Positions 37,801 to 45,777 of a stretch of DNA of 64,000 bases are shown here, piece after piece (the first letter of the stretch is position 1; each line of letters begins with the position of its first letter). A model generated the notes under the pieces. It did no database searches, had not been told where the DNA came from, and saw nothing but the letters and a program-made list of their open reading frames with translations. Source of the stretch: Corythucha ciliata (taxonomy: Eukaryota > Arthropoda > Insecta > Hemiptera > Tingidae); the NCBI GenBank assembly GCA_038030265.1, contig CM075942.1, positions 15,892,029 to 15,956,028 on the forward strand. The letters run 5' to 3'. The translations under genes and the position numbers were made by a program.

Positions 37801-38918
37801 GTGCCTATATGTTGCATGGCGGGAAGACCGGGCATCATACTTCCACCGACGACGGGGGGAGGAATCGGGAGTCCTTGCATACTGCCCATGCCGTTTGGAC
37901 CGTTGCCACTGCCGGCAACAATCGGTGGGTGCTGAGGAGCCGTCTGCGTAGGAACATGACTAGGGTTTGAATTTTGCTGCACACTTCCGGACACATAAGC
38001 CCTTGGGTCTGAAAAATAATCCGTTAACATTTTCAATGCATCCACTAAATACTTCATCTTGTACATACAATCAAATCCTTGATAAAATATTTGTTGTTGC
38101 CCGTAGTTGATGGGAACTTGAGGATGTGGATACTGTTGACCTGTTTGGTTCGGTATTCTCTGTTAAGTGAAAGTAAAAATCAATAACAATAGCAACGCTT
38201 AATTTGAGAGAATGATAAACACTTACAACTACGATATTACTAATAGCAGTAGGATTAAACAAATATTGAGGTGGCTGTCCAGGGCCGATCTAAACACGAA
38301 AAAAACATTCAACATCAAATATCGAAGCACGACAGACTTACTCGGCATACTCACGTTGACATATTGTCCCGCACTCTGAGTCCCAGCATACTGCATCGGA
38401 GCGTTTGGATGATGTCTAGGTTGCTGCAACCGCGCTGTTTGAGGAGCCGACCGTTGGTAATACTATAAGGAGACAATTTTTAGAAGTCACTCTGTTTATG
38501 GGGACCTTGACCCGGCCAACTGAGTCAGGGGGTTTGGGAGCAGTGTCTACTTACAGCCTGATTCCTCGTCTGCTGTTGATATCCTAAAGGTAACCCTGAG
38601 AAAAATGGACAAAGAAGTAAGTCAACACACACAAAATATTTCTTTAAACACGCTATACACGATACAAATAAACAAATTCAGATTTTAGTTTACATCCTCG
38701 GGTGTCACAAACGACTCCCATTCAGAGAGAAGATTAGCTATAGTCATCATTATGAAGTTATTTGAGGAATTTTCGTCAGACAGACTTACCACTAGGTCCT
38801 CCCAGTTGCTGAGGAGCGGATTGTTGTGATTTCGGGTCTTGGTTTTGGGATGTTTGATTGCCAGCGAGCCTCATGTTGGAAGAGGAGTATCCTCCCACCC
38901 CTCCACCGTCGGCCGACC
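18038..38918 (-). CDS. eIF4G: eukaryotic translation initiation factor 4G, 5'-partial, 28 exons
   Basis: eIF4G is the cytoplasmic scaffold of eIF4F: it binds cap-bound eIF4E, the helicase eIF4A and eIF3, and so recruits the 40S subunit to mRNA. Exons in transcript order: 38918-38790, 38595-38555, 38462-38355, 38289-38227, 38159-38069, 38008-37563, 36943-36494, 36387-36148, 36045-35809, 35745-35634, 28581-27967, 27910-27753, 27689-27612, 27537-27292, 26992-26855, 26783-26541, 24191-24115, 23972-23491, 23423-23162, 21040-20584, 20514-20348, 20275-20193, 20137-20016, 19835-19737, 19634-19440, 19371-19287, 19223-19086, 18219-18038. All borders are GT-AG, and phases chain to 5,744 nt (2 + 1,914 codons including TGA). 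The protein resembles other animal eIF4G in MIF4G ([46 protein letters not shown]), MA3 and W2. The start codon is missing: exon 1 begins with two bases of a split codon. Splice borders were read by eye, so individual ones may be off. Confidence 0.93.
20016..20514 (-). CDS. eIF4G: eIF4G exons 21-23: MA3 (HEAT-2) domain
   Basis: Exons 20514-20348, 20275-20193 and 20137-20016 encode [57 protein letters not shown] plus KYFCNLIAPVIAG, and then [20 protein letters not shown]. 'DIPH.W.Y..ELI.P.I' is a strong MA3 signature. In metazoan eIF4G the MA3 domain gives a second, modulating contact to eIF4A. Phases (2, 1, 0 at the ends) all join. Intron 21 contains a GGGGAGGGG run but no repeat element. Confidence 0.93.
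20584..21040 (-). CDS. eIF4G: eIF4G exon 20: Ser-rich linker and start of MA3
   Basis: The exon starts [20 protein letters not shown] and runs through about 110 Ser/Pro/Gly-rich residues ([20 protein letters not shown]). It then enters MA3 with [20 protein letters not shown]. 'LSEEE.ERKSK.IIEE' is the conserved MA3 entry. It ends AAG|gtaagc. I placed a 69-nt intron (20515-20583) after it because joining TEK directly to [11 protein letters not shown] gives the uninterrupted MA3 helix. The intron lacks stops and keeps frame, so the unspliced form would insert 23 residues in MA3. Confidence 0.88.
21121..21294. mobile_element. TAA-flanked MITE in eIF4G intron 19, 174 bp
   Basis: Ends GGCTCGTTTCACACATACGC and an inverse with one mismatch, with TAA at 21118-21120 and 21295-21297. 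PIF/Harbinger-type. GC-rich interior (CGCGGCGCGAATGCGG) without a frame. Confidence 0.9.
21711..22030. repeat. minisatellite family C behind an ACAGGGTGTTTC end
   Basis: An ACAGGGTGTTTCAGGAGGAA end at 21712 is followed by about eight degenerate ~32-bp units of the form ACCAATTTTACG.GG.TTGACTCT..CAAAA. G7-G11 runs lie at 21847 and 22276-22286. It lies in intron 19. Confidence 0.7.
22297..23115. mobile_element. 819-bp foldback element in eIF4G intron 19
   Basis: Ends ACAGGGTGTTTCAGTTTTGA and their inverse. The arms of about 215 bp (22297-22512 and 22900-23115) match over words such as CAGACCAAAATTGACGAC and CGCGAATATCTCC. The loop of about 390 bp has no recognisable gene. A short frame occurs twice because of the arms. 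Confidence 0.92.
23162..23423 (-). CDS. eIF4G: eIF4G exon 19: NDNDWTT linker
   Basis: This exon encodes [20 protein letters not shown], then [20 protein letters not shown] and [17 protein letters not shown]. 'DW.T.P.....SIDS.K' followed by 'W..G' and 'NKY' near the end match the linker after MIF4G in animal eIF4G, where vertebrates have 'GWNTVPISKGSRPID' and 'NRFSALQ'. The exon ends two bases into a codon (AG|gtgagt) and rejoins exon 20 across a 2.1-kb intron. The right end of a foldback element (23115) lies only about 45 bases inside that donor. Confidence 0.87.
23491..26992 (-). CDS. eIF4G: eIF4G exons 15-18: MIF4G (HEAT-1) domain, eIF4A/eIF3/RNA binding
   Basis: Exons 26992-26855, 26783-26541, 24191-24115 and 23972-23491 encode residues of about 1000-1250. 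The sequence runs through [60 protein letters not shown], a charged [20 protein letters not shown] helix, [35 protein letters not shown] and [20 protein letters not shown]. These are the helical pairs of the MIF4G domain that holds eIF4A in its active form. [20 protein letters not shown] after the domain is also conserved in family members. Intron 16 (24192-26540) is 2.3 kb and is filled with minisatellite and two hairpin MITEs. Donor 18 is a weak gttcgt. Confidence 0.95.
24265..24412. mobile_element. 148-bp palindromic MITE in eIF4G intron 16
   Basis: AATTCGCTCACTCGGAAGAA at the left is the inverse of the right end, and the arms pair for about 60 bases (through CAACTCAAAAA.GTTTTTCTGACC). Confidence 0.88.
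24430..25600. repeat. degenerate minisatellite, family B (~30 bp), intron 16
   Basis: More than 30 diverged units of the form AAAATGGCTNAACTGACTAT with TCGCGCCCT run head to tail (for example 24452, 24590, 25035, 25270, 25300). All units point the same way. They fill about half of intron 16. Confidence 0.85.
26201..26332. mobile_element. ~130-bp hairpin MITE in eIF4G intron 16
   Basis: GGCCCGTTCACAAGCTCTATG at the left pairs with ..CAGAGCTTGTGAAC at the right, near 26200 and 26330. The outermost bases have diverged and no clear target duplication is left. Confidence 0.7.
27292..27689 (-). CDS. eIF4G: eIF4G exons 13-14: Gly/Arg/Met-rich linker before MIF4G
   Basis: Exon 13 (27689-27612) encodes [20 protein letters not shown]. 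Exon 14 (27537-27292) starts directly with [19 protein letters not shown], continues Gly-rich, and ends with [20 protein letters not shown]. In animal eIF4G a Gly-rich linker ending in a 'RW.P' segment leads into the MIF4G domain, so position and content agree. The Arg/Gly motifs suggest RNA binding (inference). A (GA)n run lies in the intron just upstream, at 27542-27559. Confidence 0.88.
27753..27910 (-). CDS. eIF4G: eIF4G exon 12: eIF4E-binding site
   Basis: This exon encodes [20 protein letters not shown] followed by [27 protein letters not shown] fits the canonical eIF4E-binding signature Y-x4-L-hydrophobic, with Tyr near residue 857 of the partial protein. The preceding QW.P.NPEGKK context is the usual one for eIF4G. 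Vertebrate and fly proteins usually have YDREFLL here; the Pro right after the Tyr and Met at the last position are variants, but the three key residues (Tyr, Leu, hydrophobic) are kept. The exon is 158 nt and ends in phase 0 (CGG|gtgagt). Confidence 0.92.
27967..28581 (-). CDS. eIF4G: eIF4G exon 11: Lys-rich KELN-like segment and acidic/Ser region
   Basis: This 615-nt exon begins in phase 2 (TG GGC). It opens with [20 protein letters not shown] and [10 protein letters not shown]. The basic run plus 'LN.K....DAF' matches the conserved basic element that lies N-terminal to the eIF4E site in animal eIF4G. About 150 residues of Ser/Asn/Glu-rich, probably disordered sequence follow ([33 protein letters not shown]). 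The acceptor has a long T run. The exon is the common target of both exon 10 and the alternative first exon. Confidence 0.9.
28881..29013 (-). CDS. eIF4G: candidate alternative first coding exon of eIF4G
   Basis: Inside the 7-kb intron 10, an ATG at 29013-29011 opens 44 codons ([19 protein letters not shown] ... NDDYEE) and ends in G|gtgcgg. The single leftover base gives the same phase as exon 10, so it can splice in frame to exon 11, which starts with TG. An in-frame stop (TAA) lies just upstream of the ATG. The upstream bases are AT-rich with no good pyrimidine tract for an acceptor, which argues for a first exon and not an internal one. A protein starting here would lack exons 1-10 but keep the eIF4E site, MIF4G, MA3 and W2. 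The composition ([11 protein letters not shown], then acidic) is protein-like but not recognised, and it could be chance. Confidence 0.5.
29083..29089 (-). promoter_or_regulatory. TATA-like box upstream of the alternative first exon
   Basis: The minus strand reads TATAAAA about 70 bases before the ATG at 29013. A start site about 30 bases on would leave a 5' UTR of about 40 nt. A second AT-rich stretch at 29026-29050 also contains TATATAA. AT-rich DNA yields such motifs by chance, so the support is mainly the position. Confidence 0.3.
29090..30060. other. intron 10 segment, no gene seen
   Basis: Open frames such as 29094-29546 (plus strand) have compositions typical of translated intron. A (TAG)n run lies at 29840-29885. 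Confidence 0.5.
30060..30870. repeat. minisatellite family B, intron 10, first array
   Basis: Diverged units such as CACGCC..AAATGACCAAACTG and CGCCCTAAAATTAGCCAGACTG run at about 30-bp spacing. G10 lies at 30845-30854 at the end. Confidence 0.7.
30871..33734. other. intron 10 segment, no gene seen
   Basis: No protein family or repeat end was recognised. C12 lies at 33094-33105 (bordered by AT-rich DNA). Short frames have no support. Confidence 0.45.
33735..34060. repeat. minisatellite family B, intron 10, second array
   Basis: Units of the form CTAAAATGCC or AAAATGGCCAAACCGACTG with spacing of about 30, same direction as the other intron arrays. Confidence 0.65.
34540..35560. repeat. minisatellite family B, intron 10, third array
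   Basis: Units such as GCCCTAAAAATGACAAAACTG recur for about 1 kb up to just before exon 10's donor (35633), interrupted by the MITE at 34729-34915. Confidence 0.75.
34729..34915. mobile_element. 187-bp GC-rich MITE inside a minisatellite array
   Basis: GGCCCGGCGCATACTAGGAG at the left is the near-inverse of the right end. The arms pair for about 45 bases through GAAAAAAGACGCCGACGCGC. Flanks are TTA (left) and TAA (right), so the target duplication is either TA or degraded. Confidence 0.85.
35634..36943 (-). CDS. eIF4G: eIF4G exons 7-10: Pro/Ser/Thr-rich middle region
   Basis: Exons at 36943-36494, 36387-36148, 36045-35809 and 35745-35634 are each open in one frame. The first holds a conserved-looking [18 protein letters not shown] near residue 300, followed by long Pro/Ser/Gln runs. 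Exon 9 contains [20 protein letters not shown] and [10 protein letters not shown]; exon 10 contains [17 protein letters not shown] and ends one base into a codon. The region looks disordered and probably carries protein contacts and phosphorylation sites; no domain is recognised. The last donor (G|gttaga) is weak. It must join exon 11 across about 7 kb, or be skipped if the internal first exon at 29.0 kb is used. Confidence 0.82.
37563..38008 (-). CDS. eIF4G: eIF4G exon 6: Gly/Pro/Met-rich linker and DPNTG segment
   Basis: This 446-nt exon encodes a Gly/Pro/Met-rich linker ([18 protein letters not shown]) and then a basic stretch [18 protein letters not shown], near residue 260 of the partial protein, followed by DDVVERMNQ. 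The [11 protein letters not shown]...V.E.M block corresponds to the short conserved segment upstream of the acidic region in vertebrate eIF4G1/3. It is a useful landmark that this is an eIF4G N-terminus and not a DAP5-type protein. The exon is separated from exon 5 by a 60-nt intron (38009-38068) that has no in-frame stop, so an unspliced form would stay open. Donor: CAG|gttagt. Confidence 0.85.
38069..38918 (-). CDS. eIF4G: eIF4G exons 1-5: Gln/Pro/Tyr-rich N-terminal region
   Basis: There are five small exons (129, 41, 108, 63 and 91 nt) separated by introns of about 65-195 nt. They encode low-complexity sequence rich in Gln, Pro, Tyr, Asn and Gly, for example [19 protein letters not shown], then [18 protein letters not shown] and [14 protein letters not shown]. 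In animal eIF4G this disordered part precedes or includes the poly(A)-binding-protein contact; I see no certain PABP motif. Exon 1 has a clean acceptor (oligo-T then CAG) and starts in phase, so at least one upstream coding exon exists. The only in-frame Met of exon 1, about 14 codons in, is a possible but less likely start. Confidence 0.8.
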
Positions 38919-40152
38919 CTGAAAAAAAACAACAACAATTTTGTCGTCAATATGTGAAAGCGTTAATCATCTTCGAAGCGAGTTGATCATTTCGATACCA
39001 CTCACTAAATACAATTATTTCTCTCGGTACAATGAGGTACATGGTCGAACACTTGTTATTCACAGCCTAAGCAAAACTGACAATTTGCTATTTATTTTGA
39101 GACATTATATTGACTTGTAAACAAAGAAAGTCACGAGTTCAAAGTTCAACAAAAACTAAAGTTGAACAAGAGTGGAGGGGAGGCTTGGCACCCCCCCCCC
39201 CAGACTCTCTGTGTCTCAATAGTGAGATAGGGTAGGAAGAAATTGTATGAAGTGAGAAATTTAGGCCAGGAGTACATTTTCAGATGGGGGGGGGGGATTT
39301 CTGAGCAGACCCAGAAGGAGGCTTGAGGTCAGGTCATAGTGTTTATTAACGTACTCTTGTGGACAACTCATTTTTATTTTACCCCCAACTCCCCCACAAC
39401 CAGACTGTTACACACGTGGTTTCAATAGATTGTCGTGCCTCGTCACGACAATCATGCGTTCGTGTGATATCGTGCGATTGATATCATGCGTTCTTCACAT
39501 TGCCGGATTTCGAAATGCAATAAAAGTTTCGTCCTTAGACGATAGAAGTGAAATAAAATAAAATGAAATAGTAAATTTAAAAAAGACGAGGTCCTGGAAC
39601 AAAGGTCTTCAGTTCAGGTTAAAAGAAAAGAAAAGGCAGGATTTTTCGTCGGAGTGATCAGTGAAGATCAGAAATTAAGAGCTACAAAATCCTCGGATGA
39701 GGATTTATTCATTAGACCGAACTAGGTTCTAGAGAGCTCAGCGAACTTCTCAAGCCACGGTACAGGCCCGAACAACCGGTGCGAGTCTCGGACTCGTGCA
39801 CACTCCTCGGTCTCCACTCCATCAAACCTCGGCCATTTAAATTTCAAACGTGCTTCACGCCGGACAGAGCTCCTCTTCCCGACTCCACCGTTCAATGGCT
39901 GAAACTTCTCATCACAACGTACGTACACCCATAATTATTAGTACGACCCCCCCCCCCCCAATAATTGTCAAAATGACTGTTCACGCCCTATACATGACAA
40001 AACCGACTTTTTGCGCCCTAAAAATCCATAGCAGACAAACAGTGCCCTGAAAATGGACAAAATAACCATTGATCCCTTAAAATAGCTCAACTTACAATCA
40101 CGCCCTATCAATGACCACACTTAAGACAGCGCTCTGAAAATTCGAGCTTAAT
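38919..40152. other. sequence upstream of the first visible eIF4G exon
   Basis: C11 at 39191-39201, G11 at 39286-39296 and C13 at 39947-39959 lie here. 39715-39935 is GC-richer and could hold an unrecognised exon. Family B units appear from 39965 to 40150. No eIF4G exon could be placed. Confidence 0.45.
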
Positions 40153-40824
40153 ACAGGGTGTTCCAGGAGGAAACGTCAATACTTTCAATACGTTCATACT
40201 CAATACGTTCAATATGGCTCATTCTGACGTTTTTCACTGGTTTCCAAAACGTTGGGTGTGATATTATCTCAATGAAGACCCAACAGATTTCAACTTTTTT
40301 TAGATCAATTGAAAGCTTACAAAATGGGCATGTTTTTCCTGTGGTTGGTCGGTGCTCCACCCATTATGAATTTAGCTAAAATAACTCCTGAAAGATACAC
40401 GAAAATTAAATATCAGTCTTTTTTGCTTTTTCAAGAAATAATTAAACATACCAAAAGACAACTTTTGCGTTTTGGTGTAGTGTTTTCCAAAGCGAAATTT
40501 TGTGCTCTTTACATAAATTTCACTCGCTTTGTTCAATTTTGAAAGGTTAACCCATCAGAAACGATTCTTGTACGTTTGGCTTAAAAAGTACGAAAAACCC
40601 TGTAACTCGGAAACGAAGCTTTTGCGACCCGATGTTCATATAATTGTTGTTCTTTTCTCCGAAGAGAACTAGATGGGCGATGTAACGGAGGTAAACTAAT
40701 TAAATTAAATAAAAAAACGTTTTGTCTATTTAATTTAATTCTATGTTCACATAGTTATTTTGGTTCGTCGTACTTAGAACTACAACGTGTGCAAGTATTG
40801 ACGTTTCCTCCTGGAACACCCTGT
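40153..40824. mobile_element. 672-bp relative of the 9181-10664 foldback
   Basis: The same ends ACAGGGTGTTCCAGGAGGAA and inverse. The interior matches the right arm of the larger element (GAAAGGTTAACCC, TTTTGTGCTCTT.CATAAAT). The left arm is mostly lost, so pairing is limited to the outer ~40 bases. It is inserted into a family B array. Confidence 0.85.
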
Positions 40825-41094
40825 TTATTGATTGGACAGACACACAGTTTGTGCAAGGTAATTCACTTCCTGACTATTGGCCTCCAAAATGGCATGAATG
40901 TAGATTCTCGATCTAAAAATGGTAAAACTGACACTTTCCACCCTGAAAATGGCTTGACTGATTATAAGCATATTAAAAATGGATAAACCGACAAATGTAC
41001 GTCCAAAATGACTACTCACGCCCTAGATACGACTAAATTGACTATTCGCGCCATGGAAATGACAACACTCATACATACGTCAAAAAAAAAAATG

Positions 41095-42850
41095 TCGCGG
41101 CCTAAAAATGGCCTAACTGACTACCCGCGCTCTGAAAATGGCTAAACTGACCAGCCTGGCCATTGAGTGACCTAAAAATTGTAAAGCCGGGTTTTCCTAG
41201 CAGCGCAAAATGCTTAACGCAGTGTGTTTCAAATTGGTTCGCAGTTGAAAAGTAACCAAGTAGTACCGGAAATAAAGCTTAAGAAGGGCAGAAAAGCGGC
41301 AAAATTCGGCTCAACTTCAAATGTGGTCTAAAAAATCATTTTGATGCATACTTCCAGGATTCGAAGAGTCCGCAACGACATTGGGTGGCAAACATCCTTT
41401 TAAGGGAGGGTAGACGTTGGCCAACTCATCGCTATAAGGGGTGAAGAAATTCGGCCGAACGGGATGTCTAATCCTATGTAGGTAGTTTTGTGTGCTGTGT
41501 CGATACATGTTAACCACAAGTCCGAGCGACGATTAGTGTTTTGAGTTACGACGTAAATTGTACAAAAAAATTGGTATTTAGACTTGAATATTCCCAAAAA
41601 ATCCTCACGTCAAACGTTTAGTGATACAGTTGACGTAAATGTGATTTCTGAAGTAGTTTTTGGCGCTGAATCGAATGCATGGTGGCTCGTCAGTATTCTT
41701 TGAGTTACTAACGAAAATACCTGAAAACTAGTTTTCCCCGATACTTTGATGTGCTATGAAAATGTGTATCAAGATTTCGGGCCGGACTAACCATGTTCTC
41801 TAAATCGAACGTAGTTTTTTGTGCTGAATCGAATGAGCGTTTGCAGGGATCGCTGGGGTCAATACTCTCTGAGATACGCCCACAAATATAAGAATAAATC
41901 CTTTAAAAATGCTGGAGATGTTTACCCGTAACTCAAAAGTATTGTTACTAGCGATTCCTACTACGGCTCATTCAATTTAGCACAAAAAACTGCGTACGAT
42001 GAGAGAAAATGGTCAGTCCTGCTGCCTAAATCATGATACAATTTTTTTAGGGCATACTTTAAGTATAGAAAAAATCGTGTTTTTTCGGGTATTTTCGTTC
42101 ATAACTCAAATAATATTGATCTCAGAGAATCGAGCTACCGTGCATTTGATTCAGCACAAAAAAAAAAAAAATAACTTCAGGAAAGACATATGAAACTTCT
42201 TCATCACTAAATGTAGGGCGTGAGGATTTTAATAAACTAATCTAGCCAAAAACGATTTTTCGTACAAATTATGCTATAACTCGAGAGGTAATTAGCCCAT
42301 GGACTTCTGTCTGATTTTTATCGACTCAGCACACACAACTGCATAAGATTAATCACTTGAGGTAATTTCCAAAACAAAAAAATGAACTTTTAACAATCAG
42401 AATGGACGGGAGAGATTGAAAAACATGTTTAAAACAAGAAATCAACCTTAATTGGCAATATAGAGTAATTAATAACTTATTAGAATTTGGTATTTGAATT
42501 TCCCGCTTGAGTGATGTCACAATATTGTCAACATTTTCCGAATTCCCCCGGCTAGGAAAGCCGTGGATTGGATTTTTCACGTTTAATTAGTTCTCATGCG
42601 TCAATTTATGCACAATTCGGAATTTTATATTTTCTAGGAAATTAGTTCCGCTCTTCAAAACTTGTGACAAACTACATGCACCATTTCGGTGCTCCAGGAC
42701 TATAAGCGTTTTGCGCTGCTAGGAAAACCCGGCTTTGAAATTTTTTGGTCACTCAATGGTCAGTTTTGTCAGTTTAGCCATTTTCAGAGCGCGGGTAGTC
42801 AGTTAGGGCATTTTTAGGTCGCCAATAGTCAGTTTGTATATTTCCCGAAG
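41095..42850. mobile_element. 1.75-kb inverted-repeat element whose arms contain minisatellite units
   Basis: The outer 160 bases at each end are inverses. They contain family B units (CTAACTGACTACCCGCGCTC, GAAAATGGCTAAACTGAC) and then a boundary GCCGGGTTTTCCTAGCAGCG with CAAAA.GCTTA. The interior between 41260 and 42690 is not self-complementary and has no gene, apart from loosely repeated words such as GCTGAATCGAATG (41668, 41824) and TTTTGAGTTA. Confidence 0.75.
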
Positions 42851-44809
42851 CCTAGGGGCTACGCGGAAAAGGAAGGAAAAAGAAACAGACTGTCATCCCT
42901 GGCAGTGACAATCGGAAAATTGAAGTGTGTGTGTGGGGGGGGGGGGCAAGCCTCATTTTCCCGCCTCGTGCCATCCCGAGGTGAAATGTGTCTTTTTTGC
43001 AAAACCACGGGCACAGTGATTAGCGCACTGTGGTCCCACATTTTACCACCAATTATCCGGACTTATCATATTCCGCGGGTAGCAATGTCACACCGGCAGG
43101 TGGAAGGAGGAGAGAGAGGAAAGACCCTTAAAATTAGGACAACGCCATGAACATTTGACCTACTTGCTATTTCCCTTGCACCGCGAGTCACCAGTGTATT
43201 CATTTGTTTCTCACCCATTCATTCATTGCTAAAGACTTCACAATGCACGAATGAACTAACACACGATTTCCTTTTCAATCATCACCCCACCCCTAAACAC
43301 AATGCACGCGTCAGTCACTAATAAAAAGACCAAAAATCACGACCAGCTCATTTCGACCATAAAAGATACATCTTTTTGTCACTTTACTCACTTTGCAACG
43401 TGTTGACGATGGCAAATTGGGCTATGTTGATATGATGAGGATAGCAATGAACTTGGCACTCTTTGCCCGGATTCGACAAGTTTCTCGAAACCATTTTGTC
43501 GGTAAATATTAAATTGTTCTTTTTTTCGTGAATATTAAGCATTGTTGGATTAATTATTCAATTTCAATTGATTTAAAAGAAATGGGATTCCCATTCCATG
43601 AAATGGAAGTATTGCGCTTTAAAAAAAAAGTCAGCATCTATCCGTAAAAGTCATATTAAAAACATTTTTCGAGCTATAAAATGGATTTTTCATTTTTAAA
43701 TATAAAAAAGGGTTAATTTGAGACGAGACCCAGTGAGGATAAAATGGAAGGGAGGGGAGAAAGGTTGCTCCATGTGGGGCACACAAACTTTATTGATTTT
43801 ATGTTAGCCCAAAGAGTTGGATGTGTAGGGAGGGGGCAGGAATGAAAAACCGACAAGTGCAGTGTTAATGTATAATGGCAATATTTAAGGGTTTTTTGAT
43901 TTCAAGGTATTCTTTTTATGTTATTTGGAAGTTGCTTTGAATTTCCTGGCAAACTTATTCATTACTCAGGGAGATGTACACTTATTTAAAAAAAAACACG
44001 ACACGAACACTTTTTTCCATTTTTCGCGTTGAATAAAAAAACACGTAATACGCTAAGCAAGACTGTAATAATTAATTTTGCGACAAAAACGTATATCGTT
44101 ACGAACGCAAGGGGCTCCGGCCCCCGAATGCGTTTTTGAAACAGTCACAGAGCGCATACTCCGAGCTCTAGAAGTTCGGCGGCGGCAGCGTTACCCACCC
44201 ACACTTTTACAAACGCCATTCGAAGAATCATTTCAACCCCCCTCCCTCTCCAGCACCCTGATTTCTGCCATCACGAGACAACGGAGCCCCCGGATGAGCA
44301 CGAGCAGTGAGATCGCGCCCTCCACGCAATACCACCGTCTGGTCAGTTATTCCGGGCAGTCTGGCCTGCAAAAATGGCACTTGGTGGGAAAACTTCTGTT
44401 CTGTAGCCTGTGACACTCAAACTTCGTTCCCGGATATTCATCGAGGAACGGGAAAAAGAAAGAGGAACAAGAATAAATAAATGAAACGAGCGATTAACGT
44501 TTTCAATGAGGAAAGATTAACACAATAATCTCCACGCGCTGGTCTCGTGATCTCAAGTTCAAATCAAAGTCTCGTCAAGAAAACTCTTCCGCGTAAATTC
44601 ATAGTCCAACAGTTATGTGGAAACCATAAAACGTAAAAACAAAAAAACAAAAAACAACAACAACAACAAAATGCGCCAGTTATGCTCATTGCATCCCCCT
44701 CCCCCCAATAAGTTGAGTTCCACAAATTCAGAAGGTCTTTCCCCCCCCCTCGCAGCACACCATTCCATCCACTGTGCAAAGGGTACCAAATCACCCAGAC
44801 AGTTTTAGG
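42851..44809. other. non-coding stretch with a GC-rich island
   Basis: G12 lies at 42935-42946. 44090-44420 is GC-rich and open on both strands (44078-44413 plus, 44228-44416 minus) in otherwise AT-rich DNA. It could be a promoter or an upstream eIF4G exon, but nothing in it is recognisable. Confidence 0.4.
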
Positions 44810-45560
44810 TCGGTTACTATACTTCCTACCAGAAGTTACCGCGCGCAACTCCTATAAATTAAAAGAAGCTAGTTTCTACAACAGGACAAAATTCTTAATT
44901 TCAAGGGGTGAATTGGCAGTTTTTAAAGTTAAATTGGCAATTTAAAGGCCAATTTGTGATTCTAAGAGGAAAAATGGCTCATTCCGCGCCACGTAGTCGT
45001 GTTTTTTGACGCCCTTCTTACGCTTTTGGAGACAATTCAAGCCTCAGTGGTTGGGCGGTAATGGTCGATGTTTGTGATTGAAGGCCGAAGTCGACGCCTG
45101 TGGTTGCTTGGCTGTGGCTGAGTCCTATGGTGGTGGGGGGGGGGTGTTCGTTTCAGGGGATAAACGTCCTCTTTTATGACTCTCAAACAGTCAGATCTTT
45201 AGCTGCCTGGTCAGTTTTTAGTAGGCCAGTTCTTACTTGACTTCCTGGCAGAGAAGTCACCGCGGGGAAAACTACTAGTTGCATTGATTCAAAGTTCCAT
45301 GGGGAACAATTACCAGATTGGGGCTAAATTGACGGTATTTAAGGTTGAATTGAACATTTAAAGGCCAGTCCGTGATTCTATAGGAGCAAAAAATGTCTTT
45401 TCAAGCATTGAAGCAGAGGGGTTTGACGCTTTTAGTTACATTTAAGCCCCTATGATTGGGAAGCTGTGGTTGGGGGCTTTAGTTAAAGGGGGCAGTGGTC
45501 AAGGCGACAAGCGATGGCCATTCTACTGACCAAAAGCCAGTTCATGAGCCAAACTATAGT
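44810..45560. repeat. diverged ~400-bp tandem duplication
   Basis: The unit 44810-45232 is repeated as 45233-45560. Matching words in the same order: CTTCCT..CAGA.GT.ACCGCG, AATTG..AGTTAAATTGGCA against TTTAAGGTTGAATTGAACA, and CATTTAAAGGCCA. G10 lies at 45135-45144. Confidence 0.6.
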
Positions 45561-45777
45561 TGAACCAAACTCTGATGGAATTTTTAAACAAAATTTCCAG
45601 ATGTAAATAAACCTAATCATATGTAAAACAAATTGGTTTTATTGATTTTTAGGTTCCAATAGAATGTGATTCAACTATAATTATTTCATTATTAGCCCAG
45701 TCAATGAATGATTCTAGGTGGAAAATCAAAACGTACAAAAACCGACTGTGCCACGTTGTTTGGGATGCATAGTGGTA

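Noticed and set aside
44078..44413. 111-codon frame in a GC-rich island
   Set aside because: Both strands are open, which is typical of GC-rich DNA. No domain is visible, so it is kept only as a possible promoter or exon region.
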